This document shows positions 6,088 through 14,622 of a stretch of DNA of 52,011 nucleotides, piece by piece. Under the pieces are notes generated by a model. The model did not search any database and was not told where the DNA came from. It was given only the letters and a program-made list of their open reading frames with translations. Both the position numbers and the translations under genes were made by a program. Source of the DNA: a virus; IMG/VR virus record IMGVR_UViG_3300032086_004119, positions 1 to 52,011 of that record; one strand, 5' to 3'. Each line of letters begins with the position of its first letter. Within the stretch, counting starts at the first letter, position 1.

Positions 6088-6285
6088 TCAACCGAATATT
6101 GCGTCTTGGCAGCTTTGGCAAAACCCGCTGATCGAAAACTCCTTCAGGCTTAAAGCATCATCGAAGCTCGTGGCCTTTTGACCGCATCGGGTGCATACCC
6201 AATTGCGAATACTTTCACGCCGATCTACGCCACTCAATCCCTTCAACTGATTCTCAACCTCTTGCGTTTTCCATGTCGGCTTCAT
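6088..6285 (-). CDS. 65-residue zinc-ribbon protein
   Basis: It starts at ATG 6285, behind GAGGGATGT and overlapping the stop of the previous gene by 4 nt; the longer frame would run deep into that gene. Two pairs CTRC and CQSC, about 24 residues apart, form a compact zinc ribbon near the C-terminus after a charged N-terminal helix. Small proteins of this plan are common in phage early regions, with roles from transcription modulation to unknown. It is the last gene of its unit and precedes the terminator at 6018-6066. Confidence 0.7.
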   Translation of the reverse strand: MKPTWKTQEVENQLKGLSGVDRRESIRNWVCTRCGQKATSFDDALSLKEFSISGFCQSCQDAIFG

Positions 6286-6671
6286 ACATCCCTCACTTTC
6301 ACGATGTCGTGATAATCCATACTGCAAAGTGCAAGTACCTCTCTGGACGCATTGCTGGTAACCTCTGCGAACCTCACAGCTCCCAGAGCATGCCCCTGAA
6401 TGTACTCCGGGCGAATACTACTGAACAGCATCTCTGCATCGATCTTCACCCAGTCCTCGACATTCAACGCGCCCTCGACGATGTAGCTACAGGCCATCCA
6501 TGTTCCTGCCTCATTCGCAGTCATTGCATAGGTTGCGCCTTCAGGAGTAAACGCCTTGCGATGCAAACGCTCCTCCTTCCTGCAAACTTTTTCGATTGCA
6601 TCGAAATGCTTTGCGCTCACCGCTGACCGAATTTGCCGTCGCGCCTCTTTAACTCTATCCTTCAACTTCAC
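6282..6671 (-). CDS. Unknown 129-residue protein
   Basis: It starts at ATG 6671, overlapping the stop of the preceding gene by 4 nt, with GGAGGTGACG-type spacing. The N-terminus is strongly basic and helical (KDRVKEARRQIRSAVSAKHF). The remainder is mixed with no metal-binding or catalytic signature that I recognise. It is translationally coupled to both neighbours, which supports it as a real member of this early-type operon. Confidence 0.65.
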   Translation of the reverse strand: MKLKDRVKEARRQIRSAVSAKHFDAIEKVCRKEERLHRKAFTPEGATYAMTANEAGTWMACSYIVEGALNVEDWVKIDAEMLFSSIRPEYIQGHALGAVRFAEVTSNASREVLALCSMDYHDIVKVRDV

Positions 6672-6946
6672 ACGTCACCTCCTTTCGCTTTCACCCAACG
6701 ATTCAGCGCACGTCGATCCTGCACTACGATGAAACTCTGTGCGCGAGGATGCGCCTTCAAAAGTTTCTTGACCGTCGACCGGGTCTTGCCCTTGGTCTGA
6801 TCAAGTACCTCTCGACGATCATATTCCGCGCACCAGATCGGCACAGGACGACGCCTGATGTACCGGCCACTGCCGGTTATCCAGTAGCTGGCGATTGTCG
6901 CACCTCCAGCCTTTTCCAACTCAATTGCATTGCTTCTACTACTCAT
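6668..6946 (-). CDS. Basic 92-residue protein
   Basis: Strongly basic throughout (for example GSGRYIRRRPVPIW and KGKTRSTVKKLLKAHPRAQS). It has a short beta segment followed by a helix and a C-terminal KAKGGDV. The size and charge suggest nucleic-acid binding, but there is no identifiable fold signature. It follows the 145-residue gene by 11 nt and overlaps the next start. Confidence 0.6.
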   Translation of the reverse strand: MSSRSNAIELEKAGGATIASYWITGSGRYIRRRPVPIWCAEYDRREVLDQTKGKTRSTVKKLLKAHPRAQSFIVVQDRRALNRWVKAKGGDV

Positions 6947-6957
6947 TACTTCTACTC

Positions 6958-7395
6958 CTACTTGTGTGTTTCTGTTACATAATTACGCCAACTTAGTGGC
7001 GCGTCACGGTGTTCGAATTCAAATGCATCGCATGCATCCTCAAAGCTATCTCCGCATGCGCCGGAGATATACTTCCCGGACACATATATCTGGTAGCAAG
7101 CCCTACTGTTGACCCACCGACAGGTGATCTTTTTGCCGACAGGCCAATCCGAACGATGCCTTTGTCCAGCCAACTCGTTACGCCACTCCTTGAGCCTTTC
7201 CACCCCTCGCAAAATGGTGATGGGCAGAACGTCGCGGTCGGTCAAAGTCTGTCCACAGAAATTGCGCTCGGCAACATACCTGCGACGGACTACCTCGCCT
7301 TTTGAATTGTACGTCGTAAGAACGTCGACAACCGTGCTTACGTTTTCGCTGTCCCGGATATACTGTGTTCCAATTTTAATATCTTCTGATGTCAT
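6958..7395 (-). CDS. Unknown 145-residue protein, KOW/tudor-like beta N-terminus possible
   Basis: It starts at ATG 7395 behind the conserved AAGGAACAGATA ribosome binding site. The first 60 residues look beta-rich (KIGTQYIRDSENVSTVVDVL, then a charged turn and YVAERNF). The C-terminal part contains four cysteines in KKITCRW, SRACYQ, SGACGDSFEDACDAF. I do not recognise a family. Between it and the upstream gene is a G/C hairpin but no promoter, so it is probably expressed from unit D. Confidence 0.65.
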   Translation of the reverse strand: MTSEDIKIGTQYIRDSENVSTVVDVLTTYNSKGEVVRRRYVAERNFCGQTLTDRDVLPITILRGVERLKEWRNELAGQRHRSDWPVGKKITCRWVNSRACYQIYVSGKYISGACGDSFEDACDAFEFEHRDAPLSWRNYVTETHK

Positions 7396-7446
7396 TATCT
7401 GTTCCTTATTTTGCAGGGGGGGCTTTCGCCCCCCCCCTTGGGTTTG
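7396..7446 (-). other. Intercistronic GC hairpin and conserved RBS (leader E)
   Basis: The minus strand carries GGGGGGGC-GAAA-GCCCCCCC (7416-7437), the same hairpin as the two terminators but followed by TGCAAAATAAGG rather than a T-run. It is therefore unlikely to terminate efficiently. The segment AGGAACAGATAAT (7394-7406) is identical to leaders B, C and D. The hairpin may stabilise the downstream message end. Confidence 0.6.
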
Positions 7447-7902
7447 TTAAATATCAATCTCATCAGTTCCGGCTACGCCATTCACACTGGCAAGCCACTT
7501 CCGGCCTTCGCGATCTTTGTCGATAAAAATGTCGGTTACGATAATTCTACGACGCTCAAGATCGGGCAAAACTACCCGCAAAGGCCGACTCGAAATGCAA
7601 CTGCCCAACGTCAACTCGTTGATCAGCGTTACACCATCGTTGCATTTGAAAACGTAAAATACCCGCAACCTTTTCTCGCGCTCATCGCGCTCATCGTAAC
7701 CGTACACCAACTCGTCGCAGGTGAAGCATGCCAAAACTTCACCATGGCCGGGTGTTACCGTACCCGGCTGTGCATTTTTGATTTCCCATGAAGCGTCAAA
7801 ACCTTCTCCGAAATTTTCACGGTTAGCGAATTTTAAAGCATCCTCAACGGTGCTGTGCAGTTTGATCTCAAATGTTTTTTCTGGCTTTACTGTATTCTTC
7901 AT
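7447..7902 (-). CDS. Unknown 151-residue protein under leader D
   Basis: It starts at ATG 7902, directly after the conserved AAGGAACAGATA; the in-frame extension to 7998 would cover the leader. The protein is acidic to neutral. It has CFTCDELVYGYDERDERE in the middle (one C-x2-C pair), beta-rich C-terminal segments, and ends in GTDEIDI. No family is recognised. It is the first gene of the unit running to 6088. Confidence 0.65.
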   Translation of the reverse strand: MKNTVKPEKTFEIKLHSTVEDALKFANRENFGEGFDASWEIKNAQPGTVTPGHGEVLACFTCDELVYGYDERDEREKRLRVFYVFKCNDGVTLINELTLGSCISSRPLRVVLPDLERRRIIVTDIFIDKDREGRKWLASVNGVAGTDEIDI

Positions 7903-7999
7903 TATCTGTTCCTTAGTTTCACCAGAGGGGTCATTCCCGCTGGCGATGTGTAGACACTGCCACAGCTCCCCCCAAGGGGCAACGCCATGCTGTGTCATA
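7903..7999 (-). promoter_or_regulatory. Divergent promoter-leader unit D
   Basis: TATGACAC at 7992-7999 begins the unit immediately after the primase-helicase stop. The leader keeps the stem-loop around an ATGA loop (GGGAATGACCC within a longer CCAG/CTGG-closed stem) and the identical AAGGAACAGATAATG. The middle is different: a G/C-rich hairpin and GTGTCTACAC replace the -10-like block, which is offset by about 4 nt. It may be a weaker or differently regulated member of the family. Confidence 0.55.
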
Positions 8000-8001
8000 A
8001 A

Positions 8002-10005
8002 TCAGGAAGATAATTTCATCTCGATTTCCATCTCATGAGCCTTCTGCTTTTGACTCGGAAGGTAAACAAACGCCTTCCTTCTCTGCCCGGAAATTGGCTC
8101 GCCAACAACGATTGCACCGTCGCTCGCCAGCTTGGCCTTTATGTTTTTTGCAGTGCCGTTGGACACATCAAAATGATTCTGAATCTGATCGATGAAATGT
8201 CGAACCCCGAAAATTGGCCCGGTATCCATCAGCAACTTTTCTACCTGATGACGATCCTCGACGTGATCTCTGTCACCAGCCTTTTTCTTTCGAGCCGACG
8301 ACGTGGTCTCCGCTATAGGTGGATGACTCGTTCGCTCGAGTACACAATTTTCGAACACTGCGGTGAACGCATCAGGAGACTTGTAGTTTCGATTCAGGAT
8401 GTCGACAACGATTGCGTTTTCAACTTCTGCGTGATGAGTGAGCGTCATGACTGTGTCAACTGCTCGCACTCCAGTGTTCGATCCCGAGCCACGATCTCGC
8501 GTGTCTCGATCACCCGGTTTGCCTTTCGCATCATGATGGCTGTAGACCAACGCGCAACCGACCTCCTCCATGATCGTGTCGAAAAACATCATCAAGTCGT
8601 TCATGACCTCTGCGTCGTTTTCGCTTCCATCGATGATCGAGTAGAGCGGATCAATGATCACCACGTCGGCTTGTATTTGATCAGCCTTGTTGATGATCGC
8701 TTTCCGCATGTTCGTCACTCGCTGACCTCGAGCATTGACGATGTGAAAATTTTCCATCAGCTCTGGTTTGTTTAAGCCTGACCCCCGGACGAATGCCGAG
8801 TACCTTTCCTGCTGCCATTTCTGTTTCACCTCAAACTGTATAAGCAAAACTTTTCGCGCAACCGGAACTTCGAGACCGAGGAAGTCAGTGCCTGTAGCTA
8901 TGCACATCGCCATCTGCTGAAGCATCCAAGACTTGTAACTTTTCGACGGCGCGATCAGCGTCATCTTATCCATCTTCTCGAACAGAAAATCGATGACCGG
9001 ATCTTTCGGTTCTCGCTCCATTCCGAAAAATGTTTTGCCATCAAAACTGATCAAGCCATCCTGCTCTGCGACCTCTCGGGTAACTATAGCTTGCGGCATC
9101 CTCCAACCTGCGTTCTGGGCGAGATGGAAAAGACTTTCAATTTCAATTTTCGAATTGCCTTTGCCAAAACTTTTCCAGACGCGACTGAGATCCTGTTCGT
9201 CGAACTTGTTTCCAGTGTCGTGAAGGTCACTCCACTCTCGCCAAATCTGGTATCCGGCAAACGATGGATAGCGAGCATGTATCGCCATACCCATTCTCAA
9301 CCAAACGTCTCGATCATCCGGGGACACCCAGCAGAGCGCATCCCTGATCTCGGCGGCTCTTTCGTTTGTCATCAGGATGTCGAGGGCATCGGCGTGATCT
9401 GATTGCTGTACAGGTTCAGGCAGATGCTCTGCCATGCTGTAGCGTCGAAACGTCCTCGCCTTTTCGTTTTCCACCAAATTGCTATCCCAACTCGTGAATC
9501 GAAGACGGTTCTCATTCTTGCCCGAGGGGTCAGCATTCAGTCCGTAGTTCGCTCTGAAGTACCCGGCGAGACCTCGCCATGCGTCGGCATGCCTCGCGCT
9601 GTCGATCAACACAATCGCAGCCAGACCCTTCCCGCTCGCAGTGATGAAGGCACACCGAACGAACTCGTCCTGACCGAGCTGGTCGATCAGATCGGGCGCA
9701 CCATCCAGAACAGGATTGTCTTGCAGGTCGAAGTCCATGCAGATCAAACCACTGTGCTGGATTCGATTTTCGATGTGATGACCACCCTGAAAAGTTCCCG
9801 ACACCGTGAAGCAGGGCAGAGTGTTTTTGGCGGCACTTCCAGAACGAACTTTCGCGACCTGCGTTTGATGCTCACCGCCAGAAACCATCTCGATGAATGA
9901 CTCAAGAGATACCGTCTCAGGATTTTTCGACGACAAATGATCGAACATTGAAAAGCTGTATTCCTGCACGACTTCACCACGCTGTGTACACCAATCAATT
10001 CTCAT
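8002..10005 (-). CDS. Primase-helicase (VirE_N/BT4734-like, PriCT-2, RepA-like ATPase)
   Basis: A 667-residue protein. I start it at ATG 10005 behind GGAGGG, overlapping the helicase stop by 11 nt. Residues about 60-200 resemble the BT4734/VirE_N primase-like domain (DFD at 91-93, then ASGKGLAAIV and NRLRFTSWDSN). Residues about 230-320 match a PriCT-2 region (WVSPDDRDVWLRMGMAIHAR). From about 345 there is a RecA/RepA-type hexameric helicase core. Its Walker A variant is APSKSYKS (352-359) and its Walker B is ADVVIIDP (D452), followed by SHHDAKGK. It probably primes and unwinds during phage replication. No phage DNA polymerase is visible, so it would recruit the host enzyme. Confidence 0.85.
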   Translation of the reverse strand: MRIDWCTQRGEVVQEYSFSMFDHLSSKNPETVSLESFIEMVSGGEHQTQVAKVRSGSAAKNTLPCFTVSGTFQGGHHIENRIQHSGLICMDFDLQDNPVLDGAPDLIDQLGQDEFVRCAFITASGKGLAAIVLIDSARHADAWRGLAGYFRANYGLNADPSGKNENRLRFTSWDSNLVENEKARTFRRYSMAEHLPEPVQQSDHADALDILMTNERAAEIRDALCWVSPDDRDVWLRMGMAIHARYPSFAGYQIWREWSDLHDTGNKFDEQDLSRVWKSFGKGNSKIEIESLFHLAQNAGWRMPQAIVTREVAEQDGLISFDGKTFFGMEREPKDPVIDFLFEKMDKMTLIAPSKSYKSWMLQQMAMCIATGTDFLGLEVPVARKVLLIQFEVKQKWQQERYSAFVRGSGLNKPELMENFHIVNARGQRVTNMRKAIINKADQIQADVVIIDPLYSIIDGSENDAEVMNDLMMFFDTIMEEVGCALVYSHHDAKGKPGDRDTRDRGSGSNTGVRAVDTVMTLTHHAEVENAIVVDILNRNYKSPDAFTAVFENCVLERTSHPPIAETTSSARKKKAGDRDHVEDRHQVEKLLMDTGPIFGVRHFIDQIQNHFDVSNGTAKNIKAKLASDGAIVVGEPISGQRRKAFVYLPSQKQKAHEMEIEMKLSS

Positions 10006-11638
10006 TAAGCATGCCCTCCAGTGCTGTGGGTAGGAAATGATGACCAACCACGTTCCTCCACTTGCCGTCCTGCTCGACACAAATGTATTTTGGCTTCGGC
10101 CAAAGGGTGTTCAAGGCTTGATCTAAACTCATGTCGAAATCATATCCTCTATCCTTCGCCCATTGGCGAGCTTTTTTGGCGGCGTAACCTCGCTGGCCAA
10201 AGCACACCCACTCTCTCGGGGGGTTATCCCCAAAGCTCCCAAAATGCGCTGTACTGTCATCTGAGAGCTTGTAGGTCACACGCATGCTCACATTGCCATT
10301 GCGCGACGTATGCGGCTCATACCTCACGTCATCGACAGCATGCCATATTTGCGCTCGTGGCCTCTCCCGGAGGATCTCCTCGACACTGGCGGTCTCGTCA
10401 AAAGGCTTTTGCTCCCGAGCAGGATAAACATAATTGCAATGCTCGCAGACTCTCGCTGTGGCAGGGATCAGCACCTCACACGCTGGACAGGATTTGGCAG
10501 AACTCTTGTTCTTTTTCTTGCCCTCGCCATCACCTTTCACTGAGAGCGCATTTAAAGGGCCGTGGCGAACGACATTTCCACCATAGTCAAGTACTAGGCA
10601 ATCCTCTTTGCCCTCGGCAGGGCGCAAGCCACGGCCTACCATCTGCACATACAGGGCTGTACTCTCCGTCGCTCGAATAATAACGATGCAATCGATTCCG
10701 GGAGCGTCAAAACCAGTCGTGAAAACGCCGACGTTTATCAGGTGTGTAAGCTCACCCGTCCTGATGGCCTCCACGATCTCTCTACGCTCCTGTGCGGGGG
10801 TTTTGCCGGTAACCGTAGCCACCTGCCCTGCCGGAATTCCACGCCCTACAAGCTCCTCATGGACGTTCTCCGCGTGTGCTATCGACGCGCAAAAGATCAG
10901 CTTGCGTCGACCTTCCCCCCGAGCAATCATATCGGTGATGGTAGCGGTGACCAGCTCTGGCTGATCGAACGCCGCAGCCATCTCTCCCTGATTGAAATCA
11001 TGACCTGTCCTCCTGACCTGCGAGAGGTCTGCACAGCCTTTTTTGTCTCCGCACATCGGCACTGGTTTAACCAGATACCCTCTGTCGATCAGCGTCCTGA
11101 TTTCTGTCTCGTGCGAGGGGCCACTAAATATTGCGTCGTCGCCATCCCAGAGATATCCCTGATTCAATCGAAACGGTGTGGCCGTGAACCCCACGACATC
11201 GAGATCAGGATTGACCTCCTTCATGGAGTCGATGAATGATCGATACCTTCCCTGCTGCCGGGTGTTGATGAGGTGGCATTCATCGACGATGATGCGATCT
11301 ATCTTGCCAAACAATTCATGCTTGCCAAACACACTCTGGATGCCGCCGCAAATGATCCTGTTGTCAGTGTCTCGACACTTCAGACCTGCGGAATAAATTC
11401 CTACATCGAGATCAGGATTGATCGACTTCATTGCTCGATAATTTTGCTCGATCAATTCCTTCACATGAGTCAGCATCATGAATCTGAAATCGGATCGGCG
11501 AGTGACGTGCGCGGCGATCACAACGCTCTTGCCAGCACCTGTCGGCTCAACCAAAACTGGATTGCCACCCTTCTCATCGACATACCTGTCGATGGAGTTC
11601 TCTGCGTCTTGCTGATAATCTCGTAGCTCAATCTGCAT
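9995..11638 (-). CDS. Superfamily 2 DNA helicase
   Basis: A 547-residue protein with a complete SF2 core. It has the Q-motif-like LRDYQQDA, Walker A PTGAGKS (32-38), DECH box (119-122), GFTATPFR (motif III region), motif V NVGVFTTGFDAPGID and motif VI QMVGRGLRP. A zinc ribbon CPAC...CEHC follows at about residues 385-405, and a C-terminal accessory domain comes after it. The layout matches phage type III restriction-like/UvsW-like helicases acting in replication fork repair or recombination. It overlaps the nuclease upstream (11 nt) and the primase-helicase downstream (11 nt), so the three are co-translated. Confidence 0.93.
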   Translation of the reverse strand: MQIELRDYQQDAENSIDRYVDEKGGNPVLVEPTGAGKSVVIAAHVTRRSDFRFMMLTHVKELIEQNYRAMKSINPDLDVGIYSAGLKCRDTDNRIICGGIQSVFGKHELFGKIDRIIVDECHLINTRQQGRYRSFIDSMKEVNPDLDVVGFTATPFRLNQGYLWDGDDAIFSGPSHETEIRTLIDRGYLVKPVPMCGDKKGCADLSQVRRTGHDFNQGEMAAAFDQPELVTATITDMIARGEGRRKLIFCASIAHAENVHEELVGRGIPAGQVATVTGKTPAQERREIVEAIRTGELTHLINVGVFTTGFDAPGIDCIVIIRATESTALYVQMVGRGLRPAEGKEDCLVLDYGGNVVRHGPLNALSVKGDGEGKKKNKSSAKSCPACEVLIPATARVCEHCNYVYPAREQKPFDETASVEEILRERPRAQIWHAVDDVRYEPHTSRNGNVSMRVTYKLSDDSTAHFGSFGDNPPREWVCFGQRGYAAKKARQWAKDRGYDFDMSLDQALNTLWPKPKYICVEQDGKWRNVVGHHFLPTALEGMLNEN

Positions 11639-12656
11639 CGACCACTACCTCCGCTCCAAATTCTTTTTTAACGAGATCTATGCTCGCCAAATTTTTACAG
11701 TACTTGGCCGCGCTCATTTCCTTGCTGGTCATGTAAACGTCGCACTCGACAGGAAACTCTCTTGATGTGCAGTTAGAAATTTTCAAACCATCGTGGTCAT
11801 AAACGACGTATCCATCGTCACCGTAGATCTCCTGCATCGCGATCATTGACGGATTGAAAACGTGAAGGTCGCAACCCCTTCGAGAAATATCTTCAGGAAT
11901 ATTTTTCCCCCAGATCTCGCATAGCCATTGACCATCATCAACTGGAGTTGAATGAGCGCACGTCCTGCAATTGGTAGACGGTATTTCATCACCATGACAA
12001 ATGTCTTTGAAGTCACACCAGCGGCAAATCCAAAACGCGGGTGACTCACTCAGCCTGTCAGGTGCAACTGGTGATTCGATTATCCTCTTCGCCTTCGTAC
12101 CCAAAGATTTAAAAACGACTTCATCAAAATCGATATACTCCTCGTACAAGTCAGAGTTATCTTTATTCTCAGCAAGGTAGTACGCTCGTTCCAATCCGAG
12201 CAATCCCATGTAAACTTGGCATTGAGCAAAGTGTATAGGCTTGCTCTTTCGAACCCCTTCCTTCTCAAGCTTCGCAAAAGATTTGTGATTGTGACTCTTG
12301 AACTCGAGCAGGTGCATCACATTCTCTTTACCGGGGAAGCCGATACCTTTGCCATCGGCGTGACCACCGAAGTGTCCGCGCACAGCTTTCATAGCAAATT
12401 GCTCGCCATCCTCATCATGCTGGTAGACGGTAATCCCCGCATCGCGAAGTTCGTCAACCAATACATCCTCCAGCCGGTGGCCGTAATTAAACAGCCTGTG
12501 CATGCGACCTATGAACTCAGGTTTTTTCGCCCAACGAAAGTTGTACCACAACTTGCGCTCGCACTCATCGCCAATCGCGCTACCACCCAGATATGTTCTG
12601 CTGTCCTGCTGATTGCGCGAGCCATAACTCTCAAATATTTTGTCAGTGATTTTCAT
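11628..12656 (-). CDS. Cas4/AddB-like PD-(D/E)XK nuclease with Fe-S cluster cysteines
   Basis: A 342-residue protein. Nuclease motifs: GHADG (D101), LLEFKS (E118, K120) and the RecB-type QxxxY (Q145-Y149). Cysteine C32 together with C211, C214 and C220 (ICRWCDFKDIC) reproduces the four-cysteine 4Fe-4S arrangement of Cas4 and AddB nucleases. Beyond residue 225 is a further Cys-rich segment (CRTCAHS, WLCEIWG, RRGCDLH) that is not part of the minimal Cas4 fold. Adjacent to a helicase, a Sak4-like ATPase and an ssDNA-binding candidate, it most likely resects DNA ends for phage recombination. It starts at ATG 12656 with AAGGAAC upstream, just after a terminator, so read-through may limit its expression. 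Confidence 0.85.
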   Translation of the reverse strand: MKITDKIFESYGSRNQQDSRTYLGGSAIGDECERKLWYNFRWAKKPEFIGRMHRLFNYGHRLEDVLVDELRDAGITVYQHDEDGEQFAMKAVRGHFGGHADGKGIGFPGKENVMHLLEFKSHNHKSFAKLEKEGVRKSKPIHFAQCQVYMGLLGLERAYYLAENKDNSDLYEEYIDFDEVVFKSLGTKAKRIIESPVAPDRLSESPAFWICRWCDFKDICHGDEIPSTNCRTCAHSTPVDDGQWLCEIWGKNIPEDISRRGCDLHVFNPSMIAMQEIYGDDGYVVYDHDGLKISNCTSREFPVECDVYMTSKEMSAAKYCKNLASIDLVKKEFGAEVVVDAD

Positions 12657-12672
12657 TTATGTTCCTTCAGTT

Positions 12673-12706
12673 AAAAAAAATGGGTGACCCCCGAAGGGGC
12701 CACCCG
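12673..12706 (-). terminator. Intrinsic terminator after the DUF669-like gene
   Basis: On the minus strand the stem GGGTGGCCCC / GGGGGTCACCC closes around a TTC(G) loop and is followed by eight T. It separates the Sak4/DUF669 genes from the nuclease-helicase-primase genes; no new promoter is evident behind it, so partial read-through is expected. Confidence 0.85.
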
Positions 12707-12725
12707 AGTGTTGAATGAGTGGTGG

Positions 12726-13193
12726 CTACCAGTCGCTGTCGGCTGTCGCCTTGCTCGGCTGGTCTCCACCTTTTGGAGTAACTGGCTCCTCACCGGGCGG
12801 TGATTGTTCGCCAGTTTTTGAGTAAGCAACTATGTCCTGATCGTCCTTTTTATTGTACCGGATCTTCACGCAGAAAATTTTGCCGGTAACCATGTCGGTG
12901 TCGTTGAGACGCCCACCCTCGGGAACACCAACCGCATAGGCAAGCTGGTTGAGCTTTTCTGCGGCGATCTTGAGAGCGACATCGCTTGAGTGTTTCGTCA
13001 GGTGATTCGCAAAGATTTTTGCGCCCTTGCGATCACCTTCGATCACGCTCATCTCGACCTTAATCATAATGCCGTCACCGGCCTTCGTCTCGACCACAGA
13101 GCAGTCATCGACGAACACTTTGTAAGTACCTGCCGGGAGACGCTCATATGTTTTCGTCTCTTCAGCAAGTGTTGAATCATATTCGAACTTCAT
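12726..13193 (-). CDS. DUF669-like single-stranded DNA-binding protein candidate
   Basis: A 155-residue protein resembling the DUF669 family that accompanies Sak-type annealing ATPases in phages. It has an N-terminal FEYDS and RLPAGTYKVFVDDCS, then a strand pattern (GDGIMIKVEMSVIEG, GAKIFANHLTKH), and the conserved LNQLAYAVGVPEGG helix with a KIFCVKIRYNKK strand. The C-terminus is disordered and acidic (KATADSDW), like SSB tails that dock partner proteins. It lies 3 nt after the Sak4-like gene. It would coat ssDNA during replication and annealing. Confidence 0.8.
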   Translation of the reverse strand: MKFEYDSTLAEETKTYERLPAGTYKVFVDDCSVVETKAGDGIMIKVEMSVIEGDRKGAKIFANHLTKHSSDVALKIAAEKLNQLAYAVGVPEGGRLNDTDMVTGKIFCVKIRYNKKDDQDIVAYSKTGEQSPPGEEPVTPKGGDQPSKATADSDW

Positions 13194-13196
13194 GTT

Positions 13197-13970
13197 CTAC
13201 TTTCCTTCCTTGTTTATGTTTTCAGTTAAATCTTTCCACGTCTTCAGCGGGAGTTCAGGTGGCAGAGAGTCACGGTTTTTCGCTTCAAAAGCTGGACGCT
13301 GCTCTGTGTAGATGACTCGGTCACCTTCACCAACTGCCCGTGTCCGCTGATTGCCAAAACCCTCATCCTCTTTCACGGTGTAAGTCTTGTAGGTAACGAA
13401 GAGCAATGCATCGCACCACTCCTTGACAGCGTCTGCCGCCTTGCGATGAAGGCGTGGCTCGTAACGATCAAACGACTCACTGTCAGGTGGCTCATGCTTT
13501 TTGACAGTATCGTGCGCGATCAGAATTACGTTCATGCCTCGCTCACTTCGCAACTTGTCGAAGCCCCGGAGAAGATGCCGCCACTCTGCCGTAGCGTAGG
13601 TGTATCCCTTGCCGAATCCGTAGCCTTCAATGTCGGTTACCTCTCTGCCTTTGTCGTCGACCGGGCGCGTGTCGATGACTCTTTGCCATAGCAGTGGCTC
13701 CAATCGAGTCAGTCCGTCGACGACGACGGTTTTATATTTGTGGTCCTCTGTTAACAACCACTTTACCTGTTGAGCTACATCGTCATAGCTCTCGCAGATG
13801 CCGAAGCTGTTCAACTTCAGGTTGCCGTCGCCCTCTTCAGTCTGAATGAAGAACGGTGAAGGTGCGGTGTGCGCGAGCGTAGTTTTACCTACGCCTCCCA
13901 CTCCGTACACCACGACACGGCGAGGCGCGTCCTTGGTTGGTTTTTTTAGTGTTCCAAGCTTGATAGCCAT
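13197..13970 (-). CDS. Sak4-like RecA-fold ATPase (phage nucleotide-binding protein)
   Basis: A 257-residue single-domain P-loop protein. It has Walker A GVGGVGKTT (23-31), Walker B-like KTVVVDGLTRLEP, the sensor strand NVILIAHDTV, and a C-terminal VKEWCDALLFVTYKT strand. The lack of a RecA N- or C-terminal domain and the pairing with a DUF669-type protein match Sak4 single-strand annealing/recombination proteins. It would support homologous recombination and replication restart of phage DNA. It belongs to the operon started by the promoter at 14548-14577. Confidence 0.85.
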   Translation of the reverse strand: MAIKLGTLKKPTKDAPRRVVVYGVGGVGKTTLAHTAPSPFFIQTEEGDGNLKLNSFGICESYDDVAQQVKWLLTEDHKYKTVVVDGLTRLEPLLWQRVIDTRPVDDKGREVTDIEGYGFGKGYTYATAEWRHLLRGFDKLRSERGMNVILIAHDTVKKHEPPDSESFDRYEPRLHRKAADAVKEWCDALLFVTYKTYTVKEDEGFGNQRTRAVGEGDRVIYTEQRPAFEAKNRDSLPPELPLKTWKDLTENINKEGK

Positions 13971-13973
13971 TTT

Positions 13974-14432
13974 CTACTCTCCTTCTTTTTTCTTTTTCAA
14001 TACAAAGCCAACCTTGCGTGGCTTTTCGGTTACACAGGAAGCTACCTGCTTCCAGACAATTGGCTGAATGTCTGCGAGATTTTTGTAGGCAGACTCATCC
14101 AGACTCAAAGTTATTTTCGAACATACGCTGGCAAGGTGTGGCACAGATTCGAGAAGATCAAAAAGTTGCTTTGCTTGAATTTCGATCTTGTACTTGACCG
14201 GGTGCAGATCCGGCGGGATCTCGTCGCGAATAGATTTCCATTCGTCTTCATCGATGGTGCGAGCTAAACTGCCCTTCAGGGTAAGAGCAAACTCATCAAA
14301 GTGATGAGTGGTTTGGCCATCTTCTTTGTGGCCGATTTCGTTGACGACTTCGTCGCGAATTTCGTCAGCTTCTTGAGACAGCTTTTTAATCTGCTCTGTC
14401 AGCGCAGAATACTTCTCCAACTTTTCCTTCAT
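13974..14432 (-). CDS. Unknown 152-residue protein of the recombination operon
   Basis: It starts at ATG 14432 behind GAAGGAAG; the longer frame to 14486 crosses the presumed leader. The N-terminal 45 residues are a charged coiled-coil-like helix (KYSALTEQIKKLSQEADEIR), followed by a mixed domain and a very basic end (KPRKVGFVLKKKKEGE). It is the first gene of the unit and stands 3 nt upstream of the Sak4-like ATPase. This position and its charge suggest a DNA-linked accessory role, but no family is recognised. Confidence 0.7.
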   Translation of the reverse strand: MKEKLEKYSALTEQIKKLSQEADEIRDEVVNEIGHKEDGQTTHHFDEFALTLKGSLARTIDEDEWKSIRDEIPPDLHPVKYKIEIQAKQLFDLLESVPHLASVCSKITLSLDESAYKNLADIQPIVWKQVASCVTEKPRKVGFVLKKKKEGE

Positions 14433-14547
14433 GTTTACTTCCTTCTTATCGGTTAACAATAAGCTGAATGGTAGACACACAAACATTTGCCCTGCCGGAA
14501 TCGACGGTGCAAAAGTGTGGAAAACAAATTCCCATTCAACGGGGGGG

Positions 14548-14577
14548 AGTAAACACCCAGACAGTATTTTGTGTCAA
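14548..14577 (-). promoter_or_regulatory. Sigma70-type promoter of the recombination/replication operon
   Basis: A perfect TTGACA (14572-14577) is followed after 18 nt by TTTACT (14548-14553), which would start transcription near 14541. A leader of about 110 nt follows before the gene at 14432. The promoter lies in the only gap (14433-14622) between the virion genes and the replication genes; otherwise I see no gene in that gap. Confidence 0.7.
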
Positions 14578-14622
14578 CGCTTTTTTTCAACCATCTGGAA
14601 TTGGTGTCGAGAAGCTTAGAAT

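Noticed and set aside
11628-12656. Cas4-like nuclease as evidence for a phage CRISPR system
   Set aside because: Neighbours are helicase, Sak4-like and DUF669-like genes, there is no array or other cas gene, so a recombination role is simpler.
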